The notes below the pieces were generated by a model that saw only the letters and a program-made list of their open reading frames with translations, was not told the DNA's origin and made no database searches. A stretch of DNA of 64,000 nt from Lepidodermella squamata (lineage: Eukaryota; Gastrotricha). Of the stretch, positions 13,870 through 25,209 are shown piece by piece (the first letter of the stretch is position 1; the number at the start of each line of letters is the position of its first letter). The DNA is taken from positions 4,340,001 through 4,404,000 of the forward strand of contig JBLDXI010000032.1 of the NCBI GenBank assembly GCA_047495785.1, written 5' to 3'. Position numbers and translations under genes: made by a program.

Positions 13870-15223
13870 ATGATTGTCTTCGGGAACTTCCTTACGCTAT
13901 CAATCATCAGCTGTTTGGCTAGGTTCGGGAAGGCCTGGAATTTCTCATCCGGCACGCCGACAATCGAACTGAAAGAGCGATTCTTTGAATTGTGCCCAAT
14001 AGCCAAGGGCAGCAATCTACCAACCGATTGGCAGCTGCTCAACAAAAATTTCTCAGATCCGATCGTCATCTACATTTACACTTCAATTGCAATCATCAGT
14101 GAAGTCAACGATGTAGAAATGAGGTGTGCAGTATTAACTTGCGACCAACTGAGATAATATATTATTTTTTGTAATATCGATCAATTTAAGCATGACTGCC
14201 ATGATGCTGTTCGCTGTTCAGTGGTTTCCACCTTGCAAGCGGGATTTTCGAAAAGAGCTCTTGCCCGGTTACCAGAACGTGTCCGAGACTTTGCTTAGTA
14301 GGATGGGCTTCGAAATCCCGAGGGAGGATATTTGGTTCCCTGACATGCAGCACATCAACGGCATCGGCAACACGCGTCCCTTCAGACAGTAAGTGCTGCC
14401 ACAACTGTTGTCCCTATTCATAAAAAAACGCATACCTATGCAGGGAGCCGAGAATAACTGTGAGGCTTTTTGCTAATCCGCCTCGATTTCGCCTGCAGGT
14501 AATCGACCGAGTTACGTCGAAATGCTTTGGGTTCAATTTTCAAAAGTTTCCGTTCGACACGGCCTCGTGCACGTTCGAATACGAGCATGACAATAAGGCG
14601 AACGAAGCATCAATTAGTATGAAACTGGCGGCAATAAATGAAGACTACGAGCCGCTTCGGGAAGACGACATCTGGGAGTTCGTGGATTACAACGGGACCG
14701 TTTCAATGGTTTCATCTTATCATCACGCAACTTTCATGCTGACGATCAGACGAAAATACAAATATTACGGTAAATATTTATGATAAACTCATTATTAATG
14801 ATTTATCTTGTTCAAGTTGGGAACATCTTCGTTCCAACAATAGCGCTGTACCTGCTACAAGTTGTCGGCTTAGTCATGGCCCCTCATCATCCCGATCGCC
14901 CGACATTTTGTGTCACCGTCAATTTGGCTGTGGCGGTTTTGCAGACGATGGTTGCAGACCTGATCCCGCGAACATCGCAGGACGTCTATGCAATGGATAT
15001 TTTAGTCGCTTTGATGATAATTTGCCTGATAATCACGGTGTACACGCTAATTTCCTGCTCAGCTGGTGAGGCGAAAGCACTACGCCGCCACAAAATTTGG
15101 CGCTCCAAGGACGGATCATGGAGCCTCAGCGTCGTCCGTGTCGGGGACATTGTCGTCGGAGCTCTGTCCCTAACCTCAGGGCTAGGAGTCCTGTTCTACT
15201 ACGGGTACAAAATGACAAATTGA
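13870..15223 (+). CDS. divergent cys-loop ligand-gated ion channel subunit (4 exons)
   Basis: A pentameric ligand-gated channel subunit of 394 residues. Exons are 13870-14123, 14191-14388, 14444-14769 and 14817-15223. Recognisable parts are the ISEVNDVEM strand, WFPDMQHIN (loop A region), the cysteine loop with FPFD (CFGFNFQKFPFDTASC), M1 (IFVPTIALYLLQVVGLVM), M2 (CVTVNLAVAVLQTMVADLIP), M3 and M4 (IVVGALSLTSGLGVLFYY). The cysteine loop has 14 residues between its cysteines, where 13 is canonical. The M1-M2 turn reads PDRPTF, not the GEK of nicotinic or the PAR of anion channels. There is no vicinal Cys pair before M1, so it is not a classical ligand-binding alpha subunit, and the M3-M4 loop is very short. 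It is related to the intronless gene at 37211. Ligand and ion selectivity cannot be read. Confidence 0.85.
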
Positions 15224-15319
15224 AGTCAGATATTTCAATTTCACTGCTTTAATCGCAACCTATCAGCTGTGATAAATGATGTAATAAAATTCATTGCGAT
15301 GAGTCATAATGCTCGCAGA

Positions 15320-15829
15320 TCATAGGTTTTTGAGATAGATGAGAAACGGAGCTGCAAGGCTGAGGGCAGGACAGAAAGATGTTGGGAGCAGCACTGGTGC
15401 GAAATTGCAACCACTCCTGAATGTCTCATGTGAGAAAATGATCGACAATTTAATGACGATTCAACTTACAAGCTTGAGCAGCAGAAAGTTGTCGATGTGA
15501 AAGAAATCGGACTGCCGGGCTCAGATGATACAGAATCTACCTCAACTAGTAGCATTAAACTTTAGGCTAGCTTGTATTCCGATATAAATAAATTCTTTTA
15601 TACTTGCACAGTCTGAACAGCCTCGGGATGTCAGGGTACCCGTGCTTCGCTTCTCGAACAGCTTGTAGCAGTTTCTGCTCTTGCATGTCGTCGCATTTTG
15701 CGGCACTTCGTTAGAATTCGGCACTGGATCATGCTTGACGCAGTCGAGGAAGACCACCTGGCTCGATGCTACATCGATTGAAATAACTAAAGCAAAAGCA
15801 ACAAAGCTTAAACGCGACATGTTGAGCAT
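15320..15829 (-). CDS. Ly6/three-finger protein 2
   Basis: Modelled as exons 15829-15604, 15536-15470 and 15416-15320 (129 residues). Unlike its neighbours, the signal peptide (MSRLSFVAFALVISIDVASS) is in the same exon as the first fingers, so the usual first intron is missing. Cysteine features are LDCVKHD, TTCKSRNCYKLF, LTSRGCSDC, FCCSS and GCN, the last variant replacing DNCN. A hydrophobic C-terminus (LLPTFFCPALSLAAPFLIYL) follows. Two in-frame Met codons (15829, 15820) are possible starts. The middle acceptor was chosen because it alone keeps the reading frame. This is the most divergent member of the minus-strand group. Confidence 0.65.
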
Positions 15830-16021
15830 TTGCTGTAACGAAATGTTTTGCGGCTTCCTGCCGCCTGCGAAGCCTAATCGGATTAGGTAAACCAGCCGCA
15901 TTCTGCTTTCACCAAATATACCAGCAAAACAACAGCCGAAAAAATAAGAGAGCATTTACCGTTTTCATAAAAGAATGTGTTTATTTATTTTGATATCTCG
16001 GCAGGTGAAATGTAATTTTTA

Positions 16022-16524
16022 TTAAACAGTTAAGGATGCTTGTCGTAGTATGAATAGCCATAAGAGTAGAGCTGTCAGCGTGATAACACCAGCGCCAACA
16101 TTAGCAGCGCTATTGCAGTTGTCCCTAAAATTTAAAATATAATGGCGCCATATATAACCTCTAGGACTTACCCGGAGGAGCAGCAATAAGTTGTCGCCAT
16201 GACATTCTGGCCCCCTGGTTGCATAGAGGATGCTGTTTGAATGTGTCCTGATGATGAATCAAAAATTATGGTATGGCTATCCTGTTGAGCAGTTCAGCTT
16301 ATACCTTCGCAGGACGCGCAACCGCGGCTTACAAACGAGGTGCTGCCTCTAATTTCGACAAGTTTGAAGCATTTTAGGCCCTTGCAAGATTTAGCACTGG
16401 CCATGTCGAAACCATTTGCATCAACTTTCCCATGCATGATGCAGTCGAGTTTACCTATCATTGCTGTTGCACAAACGACAGTTAAGCTAAGCCATACAAC
16501 GCCTCGAGCAAGCAAGCTCCACAT
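16022..16524 (-). CDS. Ly6/three-finger protein 3
   Basis: Exons are 16524-16305, 16232-16172 and 16124-16022, giving 127 residues with all phases consistent. A signal peptide (MWSLLARGVVWLSLTVVCAT) precedes LDCIMHG, KSCKGLKCFKLV, FVSRGCASC, TYCCSSG and DNCN, then a GPI-type hydrophobic tail (VITLTALLLWLFILR). Like protein 2 it lacks an intron after the signal peptide, so these two adjacent minus-strand genes look like each other's closest relatives. It ends 497 bp before its upstream neighbour's start. Confidence 0.8.
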
Positions 16525-16921
16525 TTGCGATTATTCGGGGAAAAACAGATGAAACAGCTTTATCATCGATTGATTGTGCGCCTTTATCTTTCAAATATTC
16601 GCCGATGGTCAAGGTTTATTGCTCTCATTGTAATAAAGATTGCCTCGCATCGGTCGGCTGAGTGCCAAATTTTCATGAAAGAGAGGCAAACTCTCAATTA
16701 GGTACCATTATTACTATGACGAAGTGAGGCTAGATTACATTTGTACGTCACCTCTTTTATTTTAAGACAGATCTTTAGATAGTTTTCTACCATCGCGCAC
16801 AAGGAAGTTGTTGAAATCATCACATCAATATCAAATTTTCATAAAATGCAGCCATTATTACTAGAAATAATATGAATATATATTTATGATCGTGCTGGAA
16901 ACTTATGATGGGATACAGCTT
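16525..16921. other. spacer between two minus-strand Ly6 genes
   Basis: About 400 bp, A+T-rich. It must hold the 3' UTR of Ly6 gene 4 and the promoter of Ly6 gene 3. Nothing else is recognised. Confidence 0.4.
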
Positions 16922-17468
16922 TTAGGAGATAATACAGCGTTTGCCCATCACAATGACGCCCATCGCAACAGCGACGTAGACGAAGAGTTCGGACACGCTG
17001 AACACGATTGTTGACGCTGGGTTGCAGTTATCTCTGTTTAAATTAAAAAAAATGAATTTTAAACCCGCGGAATCATTTTGAAACTTACGAGGCGCAGCAG
17101 GTAATGACGGTTGTCGAGTTGGTGGTGTTGAGCTGAGCGCCTATAATTTTAAGCAATAATTTTTAAGATAGCTTTTTTGGATGGCAGAAATCCTAACCGA
17201 TGCAGGTTGTGGCGCAGCCGCGGGTAGCGTAAGTTCCGAGGGTAACAGTGGTCACTGAAAGGTAGCAGTAGTTATCAGTGCAGCTTGTCGCGTTGCTAGG
17301 CGCTGCCGACTGTGTGTTCCAGGTAGCGTTATGAGATTTGCAAGTGATGGCTGCAAGAGAAAATTAGTTCATCAGAGGAATTGATATCGCGAAATCGCCT
17401 ATACCTTGGCTGCCTGCGATGAAGGAGCAGGCGACGAAGAGGCCGAGCGAGAACGCGATGTTGTTCAT
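16922..17468 (-). CDS. Ly6/three-finger protein 4
   Basis: Exons are 17468-17405, 17350-17198, 17140-17089 and 17033-16922 (126 residues). The signal peptide is MNNIAFSLGLFVACSFIAG. Mature features are ITCKSHN, TSCTDNYCYLSV, YATRGCATTC, ITCCAS and DNCN, followed by a hydrophobic tail (IVFSVSELFVYVAVAMGVIV). It is rich in Thr, Asn and Ser with several N-glycosylation sequons (NAT, NTT, NST). The four-exon structure and intron phases match genes 1 and 5-9, so this is the ancestral layout of the cluster. Confidence 0.83.
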
Positions 17469-18353
17469 GGTTTATTCGCAAGAAAATCTCAAGTATTAAA
17501 TTCAAACTAAAACGGGATAATAACTTTGTAGCGACTGAGAACTTTAATTATAATTCGTAAGTATATTAACCGGGCTATAAAGTGGCGCCCGCGATTATTG
17601 TGTTGAATGGTGGCGGTGTGCTGGTTGATGAACAGGTGGGCGGCCAAATAACCGCGTGTGCGTCGATCTTCTTCTCCAGCCCTCTTGTTTATCATCTATC
17701 TCTATCACTATCTTATACAGTTAATACACACCAACGCTTCAAAATAACAAGAGATACCAGCACCAAAGAAAAGTAGGCGGCCGTACACCGGCAGCACCGC
17801 GTAATTTGAAACAATAGATTTTTTTATTCGCGCACTAATTATGTTTTTTACTAAGGAAAAAAGTCGCTCCAATAAATGTACTACATCCGAACTGAAGCTT
17901 GGGGTAAATTAATATGAAGCGTAATGAGAAAGGACTTGATAATATAATGAAATGATATGAATACCTACAACGAGTGGGTTTACGTCTCGATGTGAGCGCA
18001 TCTGGTTTAAAACTTTGACCTGTCTGACATGATTTTTTTTACACTTACAACTTTCGCCTGGAAATTCGTTATAGATCTGAAAACTGCGTGGTGATTTCTG
18101 GATCATTTCAAGCTTCGGCATCAAATGTACTCTACGATAAAAATGATGAAAGACGCCAAGATGTTGTTACATGAATATCGTTTTTATTTTTGAAAAAATA
18201 TCTAGTTTGGCTGACGATGATTTCACAATCTTTCCTTGTGCGCGGCTACGGCGAAGATTTACGAGAAATAACACATATATTATTTACATGCAATAAACCA
18301 ATCGCGTGGCGATCAGGTTTAAATATTATCATGACAATTAAGATAGGTGACAT
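17469..18353. other. spacer between Ly6 genes 4 and 5
   Basis: About 880 bp without a supportable gene. Open frames on both strands (for example 17582-17776 and 17909-18124) lack signal peptides or family motifs. It should contain the promoter of Ly6 gene 4 and the 3' UTR of Ly6 gene 5. Confidence 0.4.
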
Positions 18354-18907
18354 CTATCGGCGGAAAGCGATCGCGAGGCCGAGAAACGCTGTCGCCATGG
18401 CGGCGATAAGAGGCGCTAGTCCAGTTCCAAGAGTGTTGCCAGCGTTGCAGTTGTCACTGTTCGGAAAAAGCGGAAAAATTAGCAATTCATCAGACGAGAA
18501 AATTGAATGCAAAACTAACGCATCATTGCAGCAGTAGTAGGAGCTGGTGACACCGCTGGAGTTGACGCTGCCTGGGAGACAAGCGTTAGCGCAGCCACGA
18601 ACTCGGTAGTAGGTGCCATCAGAGGCGACAGATTCGGTTTTCTGATAAAAGCAACATCACATTAGCATTTAGTCTTTGTTACGTCGGAATAAGAAACTAA
18701 CGTAGCAAATTGTTCCGGTGCACGAGGTTGTGACAGTCGATCCGTTGCTGGCTTGTGTCGTCGAATAGCATGTCATGGCTAAAATGAAGCGCAAAATGTT
18801 CGGTTACAGTATTGATTTCGCATCATAAGCAGATGTGGTATACCAAATGTGTGTTGAGCAACGAAGGCGAGGCCGAGAACCAGGGTGACACAAATTGCAG
18901 AGTGCAT
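18354..18907 (-). CDS. Ly6/three-finger protein 5
   Basis: Starts at the ATG at 18907 (signal peptide MHSAICVTLVLGLAFVAQHT) and ends at TAG 18356-18354, with introns at about 18843-18785, 18700-18645 and 18534-18460. Features are MTCYSTT, TSCTGTICY, VRGCANACLPG, YYCCND and DNCN, then a tail rich in Ala and Leu (APLIAAMATAFLGLAIAF) ending in two arginines. An additional intron splits the first-finger segment (after TICYV), as in genes 6 and 8. Exact inner exon ends are approximate. Confidence 0.78.
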
Positions 18908-20185
18908 TTCTTTTTCGCAAGGCGTTGCTCGATTTAACGTATTAAAAGTCTAATTTGGAAGAAATAACTATTTGAAAATGATTTGAAATGTTGACAATAT
19001 AGCCGGAGTGTTTCACTATTATGAAGCCGCGGCGTAGGCGCTCTGCTGCGTGGTTTTTTTCGCAGTTTCTACACTAATGGCGCCCTGTTTATCTAGATAA
19101 CGCTCATCTGCCCGCACCAGCCATTCGCGTGTGTAGCTATAATACACTCCTTGTTTATTCGCTGTCGTACTGCTGCCTATTAGGCGGTTGATAAAACATC
19201 TCATGCTTTTACCTTCGTTAATTGAAAATCCTCGAGGGTGTAGACAGGAAAGTGTTTATACTCATTTAAAAACCCGAAAATTAGTAGGCTTCAAGCGAAG
19301 GAGGGCGCGTATATGCTCAACGCCAACGCCTTACGCTAGATATTGTACTGAAGATGATGATTACGAAGTGAGGGAACTTGTTATGATTAACTGAAGGTTA
19401 AGCCAAATCCATGAATGAGTGGTGTCAAGCGTGCAACTATTGTAAGTATCTATCTCCTGAAAAAAATTAGAAAAAAAACTAAAATGATAATTGACAATGA
19501 AGTGAAATGATAATGGTTCTATTAATAGTTTGTGCGACTGAACGGCATGTACCGTTTCCGGTTTTGGAGAGGGTGAAGGCGGCAAAACAATGGTCATCGC
19601 CCACCACCACTGTATAGCAGATTTTAATTGTTTCCAATAATTTTACACTTCTCAATCGAGTTCACAATCATTTTCAAATGAAAGCTCCTGCGCTTGAAAC
19701 AAGGCACAAAATTGCATACGCCCTATCTCATTAATCAATTTTCAATTTTTCAAAGTTCGAGCTCTCAACAATGGGGTTTATTACCTCTTGTCAAGCTGCC
19801 CTCTTTTGGGCGTTAAAGCTTATAAATAAATAAATTATGCTCAATAACAAAATAAATAAATAATTTTGACCCAACTTGCTGTTGAAGATGAATTAAAACC
19901 AGCTTGGCATATCCATTCGGCGAAGCTTCTGTTAAAGTAATACAGCAGAAAAACTCGATTGGCATACAATTTTTAACTTTTATTCTTTTATTCACAAATT
20001 AAATGCATGAAGGCTAGACTCAAAGAAATAGATCGAATAGAACTGAAAAGTAAGAAATCAACGAATAAAAATAAAGATCTCGGCGCAAAAATAAAGGGCA
20101 ATAATTATACTGTAAATTTTAAACAGGTTTTTCTACTGTCAACATTATTTTGATCGAGGTTTATTTGATATGTATATACACGCGT
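18908..20185. other. spacer between Ly6 gene 5 and VGAT
   Basis: About 1.3 kb, strongly A+T-rich, between Ly6 gene 5 and the VGAT stop. It holds the VGAT 3' UTR on the minus strand; TTTATT near 20160 is a possible reverse-strand AATAAA. No coding or RNA gene was recognised. Confidence 0.45.
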
Positions 20186-22196
20186 TTACTCGTACTTCTC
20201 AGCGAGCGCTAGGCCCGACGACACCATGCCGACAACGCAAATGATGCAGCCGAAGACGATGAGGAACACATCGAAGGCAACGGTCCAGTAGCTGAGCTGC
20301 GAGCGCAGCAATTTGATGTGGAACCAGCAAGGCCAGACCAGCGCCAGCATCGTGCCGGTGAATGAGCCGATGAAGCTCATCAGAATCGAAAAATGCGGCA
20401 CGAACAGCGCGACGAGCAGCGTGCCGACGATGAGGCCGGCGCGCGCGAAAATCGCCCACGGCTTGAGGCGCGCATCGCCCATCGTCGAGTCGCCGTAACA
20501 CGACGGGAAAATGGCGTCCGAATTCACCTGGTCCGATGAGGCGAAGAAGATGTCGCCGAGGATTTCGACCGATGTGAAGTACGGCAGCGGGTACGTGAGG
20601 AGCGCTTTCAGTATCAGAATTAAATTGACGATAGCCTTGAGGCCGCTGCCGGGTAGGTTGTTCGTGATGGCCTCTTTCGTTTCGTTGCCGAACGTCAAGA
20701 AAGGAATGTAGGCAAAAACGAGCTTCATTATTGACGCGGCGACAAATGTCCACTTAAGCATGGGCCAAAATTGGCGAGGCTCGGACATGTTTTCCTCGGT
20801 GAGCGGTAGAAAAATCTGCGCGACATTGCTGGACAAAATGAGACCCATCGCAAGGGCTATCGATTTGATGTTCAGGTCAAACTTCACCGCAGACCACTAA
20901 AATGAAAACAAATAGCAATATTAAAGCTTCGAATTTCACCCAACCAGAGTGCTCGAGTGGTTTAAGAGGTCAGACTTAAGATCTGATGGGAGTAATCCCG
21001 CGTGGGTTCGAACCCCACCTCTGGTAACACCATTTTTTTCCGTCCCGGAAGGCAACAAAATAATCAATGAAATAAATTATCAATAAAATGAATTAAGAAT
21101 TAAGAACTAAGGTAGATTTTCTAACTAGTAAACAGTTTAGCACGAATCGAATCTTTCTGAGTATTGATAGATAATTTATCTATCAATACTCAGAAAGATT
21201 CGATTCGTGCTAAACTGTTTACTAGTTAGAAAATCTACCTTAATTCGGTAGCTAATATGTTTCTAGCTTTGGTTTTAATATAATTGAATAATCCAACTCT
21301 AAATGAATTAAGTTAATATTTAATTTTAGTCGATCTGGCTTATAGCGCTTAGTATCTTAGGTATAGAGATTCCTTTAAGATTCGGCCCAGACATAAAATA
21401 GTCCAGCAAGGAAAACTCGATAATAACTAACCTGCCATTCAGAAATGTGAATGAGACAGTAACCGATGACGGCTACCATCATGACACCATGAACAGCCAT
21501 ACAGGCCGCTGAGATCCACGCGAGATGTTTAATGTTCTGCAAGAATGCATAGGGCAGCACGAGGATGCCGGAGATGAGGATCCACGTGTAGATGGTGAGG
21601 TCGGGGCCGGGGAACGAATCGCCGAGCAGGTCGCCGCACAGCACCAGGTAGATGACGCATGTCATGAGCAGCTCCGCTAGCTGGCTGAAATTAACGAGAG
21701 AAGGGCCTAGGCGACGGCCGAACACCGTGGCCGCCACCTCGGAGTAGGTGCGGCGAATGCGCACCCGCCCGCCCACGCCGTCCTGCTCGTACAGGCAGTC
21801 GACGAGAATGCGCCCCGTGTAACAGGCGACAGCGCCGAGGCCGAGAATGGCAGCGAGGGCCCAATAGCCGCCCTCGAGGACGGCGTATGGGAACCCGACG
21901 ACGAACATGCCCTGGATTGAGTTGTTGATGTTCCACGACGCCTCCCAGGCCGTGATGCGAGAATGCCGGCGTGCCCGCCCGTCGCCGAACTCTTCGAAGG
22001 TGTCCGACTCGGCGGTGCCTGAGCGTTTGAGGCTGTAGGCGCTGTCATCGGTGCCAATCACGCCGTAGCCGGTGTGCTGCACGTTTCGCTCGTCGTAGAG
22101 GCGAGATGTCTCGCGGGCGTTGCGGTGCTTACTCTGCGAGTCGTTGGCGCCGCCACCGCCGGTCTCCGACGCGCCACTGTCCGAGGCTGTTGACAT
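20186..22196 (-). CDS. unc-47: vesicular inhibitory amino acid (GABA/glycine) transporter, UNC-47/VGAT
   Basis: This protein loads GABA (and glycine) into synaptic vesicles by proton exchange (SLC32, AAAP superfamily). Two exons, 22196-21432 and 20896-20186, join in phase 0 to give 491 residues, close to the family's usual length. The cytoplasmic N-terminus, about 95 residues, is Ser/Gly-rich. It is followed by AWEASWNINNSIQGMFVVG and PYAVLEGGYWALAAILGLG, the diagnostic first helices, then GRILVDCLYE, and in exon 2 LILSSNVAQIFLPLTEENM, FLTFGNETKEAITNNLP and LLTYPLPYF. The 535-bp intron carries a tRNA gene on the opposite strand and a perfect palindrome. A further in-frame 5' exon at 23243-22994 is possible. 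It marks the region as nervous-system related. Confidence 0.93.
20943..21026 (+). tRNA. tRNA-Leu (anticodon TAA)
   Basis: An 84-base type II tRNA cloverleaf. The acceptor stem ACCAGAG (20943-20949) pairs with CTCTGGT (21019-21025), with discriminator A at 21026. The anticodon arm is TCAGA/TCTGA with loop CTTAAGA, anticodon TAA at 20977-20979. A long variable arm (GGGAGTAATCCC) is typical of Leu and Ser tRNAs. The T arm is GTGGG-TTCGAAC-CCCAC, giving an internal B box; the A box (TGCTCGAGTGG) is also present. It lies inside the VGAT intron on the other strand. No intron in the tRNA and no encoded CCA. Confidence 0.95.
21108..21242. repeat. perfect 67-bp inverted repeat with one-base centre
   Basis: Bases 21108-21174 are the exact reverse complement of 21176-21242, with a single unpaired T at 21175. 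I checked the arms base by base and found no mismatch; pairing ends at 21107/21243. It lies within the VGAT intron, 81 bp from the tRNA gene. No target-site duplication or transposase is visible. It could be a young foldback element, a fold-back duplication or an assembly artefact. Confidence 0.95.
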
Positions 22197-22993
22197 GTTT
22201 ATCGGAGCTGTTGCGAGTACAAGAAATCAAAGTACGAAGCAAAAATTTAATAGAACAGACTCATTTAAATCATTGCCTATAAAAAATGCGATTTGAGTTC
22301 GTTATGGGCGTTACAAGTTCGTATAGTCCTTCGACAAGAAGCGAAATGATCTATCGACTAGATTTTTTCAATAAATATTTTCGTCTCAAAGATGTAAAAT
22401 AATGTCGCAAGGTTAATTTTGCTCTCTTCAGTGCCGCCGCTTGTGTCCTCAGCGGCACGGGGGTAAGACAGAGCAAGGAAGCAGCTAATAGCGTAGTTAT
22501 GACCGAAAACTACAGGCACAGCTACCTGGATCTTTAGCTGGGTGCGCACCTCAACTAGCAATTTTCAATATCCTGCAATTAAAATCGCAGGCTAAGGACT
22601 TTCCCTAATCATCACAGTGGACAACCGATTAATGTATCGAAGAACACTGAAAGATGCGTGAAGTGTGCTCATGAAAGGCAGAGAAGAGGCCATCATAACT
22701 GGGTCGTGGCAGAAAGTTTCCGAATCTCAGTTTTGAGTTAAAGACTATTTTCCGGCCTATAAAACGTAATTAACGATTTCCTATTATTACGGTTGGCACA
22801 AAAATACTGAAAACACTTTTATTGATGTAGCGTGCGGATTTGTGTTCGCTAATCGCCTGGCTCGAATCGATACGCGGCAGCTTAGAAGTACGGCATCATC
22901 ATCGCCATCGCCATCGTCGACGACGACGATGTAGATGATGATGATGATATGAACCGCGGTGGGAAAGCGAAAGAACGAGGAGGCGAAACGAAC

Positions 22994-23243
22994 CTTGTTG
23001 CACATCGGCGCGGTTGCCGCTGTTGGTGCGGCCGCGCGCAGTCGACGGCGCGGCAAATTCACTGCTGCGACTCTCCGCGATACCGTAGTAGTCGGCGTCG
23101 TAGTTCGTGTGGTAGCCGATGACAGTTTTCCGATTGCCAGCCGCGGCATTAGGCCGCTGAGCGCCGCCGCCACCGCCTCCCTGCGCCGAGCTGCCATTAT
23201 CCGCCATCATCAGCCCGCTGCTTGTCAGATTTGTCAGCGACAT
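22994..23243 (-). CDS. possible alternative 5' exon of VGAT
   Basis: An open segment starting at ATG 23243 (MSLTNLTSSGLMMADNGSS) with a Gly/Ala-rich stretch and a Tyr-rich patch (GYHTNYDADYYG), ending at a GT donor after DVQQ in phase 1. An acceptor (CGCAACAG) ends at 22208, just upstream of the VGAT ATG. Joining the two gives A-P-I-N and continues into MSTASDSG in frame with no stop. It would add 87 residues to the cytoplasmic N-terminus. No other gene on this strand could use this exon nearby. The composition is low complexity, so it could be a chance frame in G+C-rich promoter DNA. Confidence 0.4.
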
Positions 23244-24572
23244 TCAACTATTCGCCTATTACAACCGCAAGAACAAGAATAAAAGCTCGAGAAAGTCGTA
23301 CATATACAACAATGTTCGGAACTAGGTCGCTTATAGTGGCATAATTGGGGGAAATAATGTTTGGGAACTAGAAGAAAGTTGATGATAACACAGCTGCTTT
23401 TTGTGGTTGACAGGTTACTTTTAAGACCTTGAAAGCCTAGGATTATACAACGATCGTTCAGATATTTTGCTCACAAATGTTTTATTAGCAAAATCTATAT
23501 TAAATCTCCTCTAGTATTTCAATCTAATTGGCCGCAATGGAAGGTTTAATTTGAAAATGCATGGAAATATGAAACCCATACAACACGGATGTTTCATTCG
23601 GAGCGTTATTTATCAATGGAATTATCGGTTAGGTCGTCTCTATTCACAACAGCTGCCCTGCGTCCTACTTTTCACCGGTTAAATTACGAGTAAATAATGC
23701 GTGGATGATGGGCAGTGGGGCAATAAGAAACAGATCTGTTGAGTCTCATCGACCCAATAGATGCGTTGCTGTACGTTTGCGATGATGTCTAAATGAGTTT
23801 TTAATAATAAAAAAGAGCAGTCGATTCCACAACAGCCGCGTCGCCGACAGAGATTCCGCTCGGGAGTCGCTGGCGGTGCACAGTTTGCTCAATATTTTCG
23901 TGTAAACTTGGCACTGACTTGAGCTATCAACCCCGCGTTTTCATGAATGATTTTTAGTATTATACTGCCGCCGAGTGTTCTCATTGTATTACTATATTGT
24001 TTGATTTTCCGCGGATTTTTTTCTTTCCCTTGTCACGGTAAAACAGCGATGAGCGATGAGTCCGGCCGATCAGCTCTCAGTTCCATCGAGGCTCGGCCGG
24101 ATTAAGGACGCCAGCTATGATCTATATAGCGATCGGGTAAATACGCGGATCATTTCAAATGTATGACCACCTGTACTGTGGGAGTCAAATCGATTCGGAC
24201 GGGATGTGCGTTATTTGAGTATCGTAAAGCGCCGGTCCGGGGCTGCAGTCGACATGAAAATAATGACCTTCTAGGTTTTACTAATCCGACGATTTGCCAG
24301 CATAAACAGCGGTAACAGAAAATTGTGGAAATACAGCCATGTTCGTAAATATTCTCGTCTATTCACACCTGTCGTGTTTTATAAGGACAATAAGCTGAGG
24401 ACGAAAACATGATGACTCGAATAATTAATTGCTAATTGATAAAACAAAGCTACACACGGCACGCGTTAATGGATATGTTTAAAACAAAGCTCGAAGATAA
24501 TGATAAGCGGTGTTTAAGAGAAACAAAAAGTTTGTTTTCCTAAGAAAGTAGCAAATAACGTAACAAAGTAGA
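23244..24572. other. spacer, probable VGAT promoter region
   Basis: About 1.3 kb upstream of the VGAT side and of the plus-strand Ly6 group. Genes on its two sides diverge, so it probably holds two promoters. No coding, RNA or repeat feature was recognised. Confidence 0.4.
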
Positions 24573-25181
24573 ATGACACTAGCGAGAAAACTTGCGATAA
24601 CTTTACTCAGTGCATCGCTGTTCGCTATCGGTTGCAAAGGTGATGAGCGGCTGCATCAAATATTTGAACCTTTAAATTTCTAATTTGACCCTCAAGGTTT
24701 GACCTGCAGTTGGAGCGCGGTTTATACCGATGCTATTCCAGCCACAACTTGTACCGGCGCCACCTCCTGCTACGTAAATATTGAATTCGAAGGATTCCTT
24801 AACAAATTCTGAAATTTTTCAATTATTAATTTGAAGAAACTCGTCCAATCAAGTAATGGCTTCATCTTGACAACTCGAGGATGCGGTTTGCTATTGAAAT
24901 ATATACATTGGAAAAATTCTTAACACACCTTGTTTTCCAGCAACTACTTGCGTCCAAGGGACAATGACCTCATCGGGAGGCACGGTGACCAACAGCTACT
25001 GCTGCGCAACTTCGTTAGTTTTTTAATCTATTAATAATCTTGGTCATTCGTTGCATCTTCTCCAAACAGGGACCAATGCAATTCAGCCGGAAATTTCAGA
25101 TACTCGTTTTTGAATGTGCTACTGTTACCAGCGACAGCGTTGATTCTAACATTTCATCTTGATTCAAAGCCAATATTTTAG
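24573..25181 (+). CDS. Ly6/three-finger protein 6
   Basis: Starts at ATG 24573 (MTLARKLAITLLSASLFAI) and stops at TAG 25179-25181, with four introns at about 24640-24701, 24772-24834, 24886-24940 and 25015-25069. Features are LTCSWSA, TTCTGATSCYV, ILTTRGC, ATTCVQG, SYCCATS and DQCN, with a hydrophobic C-terminus (FLNVLLLPATALILTF). One intron falls inside the RGC/TTC finger, an extra intron compared with gene 1. It is the first of four plus-strand genes in a row, and its stop is only 28 bp from the next start codon. Confidence 0.78.
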
Positions 25182-25209
25182 ATTAAAGTGAACTTTTTAT
25201 TTTTAGAAA

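Noticed and set aside
20947-21020. CRISPR or bacterial origin of the window
   Set aside because: The only strong repeats are a palindrome and a foldback pair; there are no spaced direct repeats, and the genes have spliceosomal introns.
22885-22955. ATC/GAC trinucleotide run that could be a coding His/Asp repeat
   Set aside because: It is a simple microsatellite just downstream of the possible VGAT 5' exon donor; coding use is not supported.
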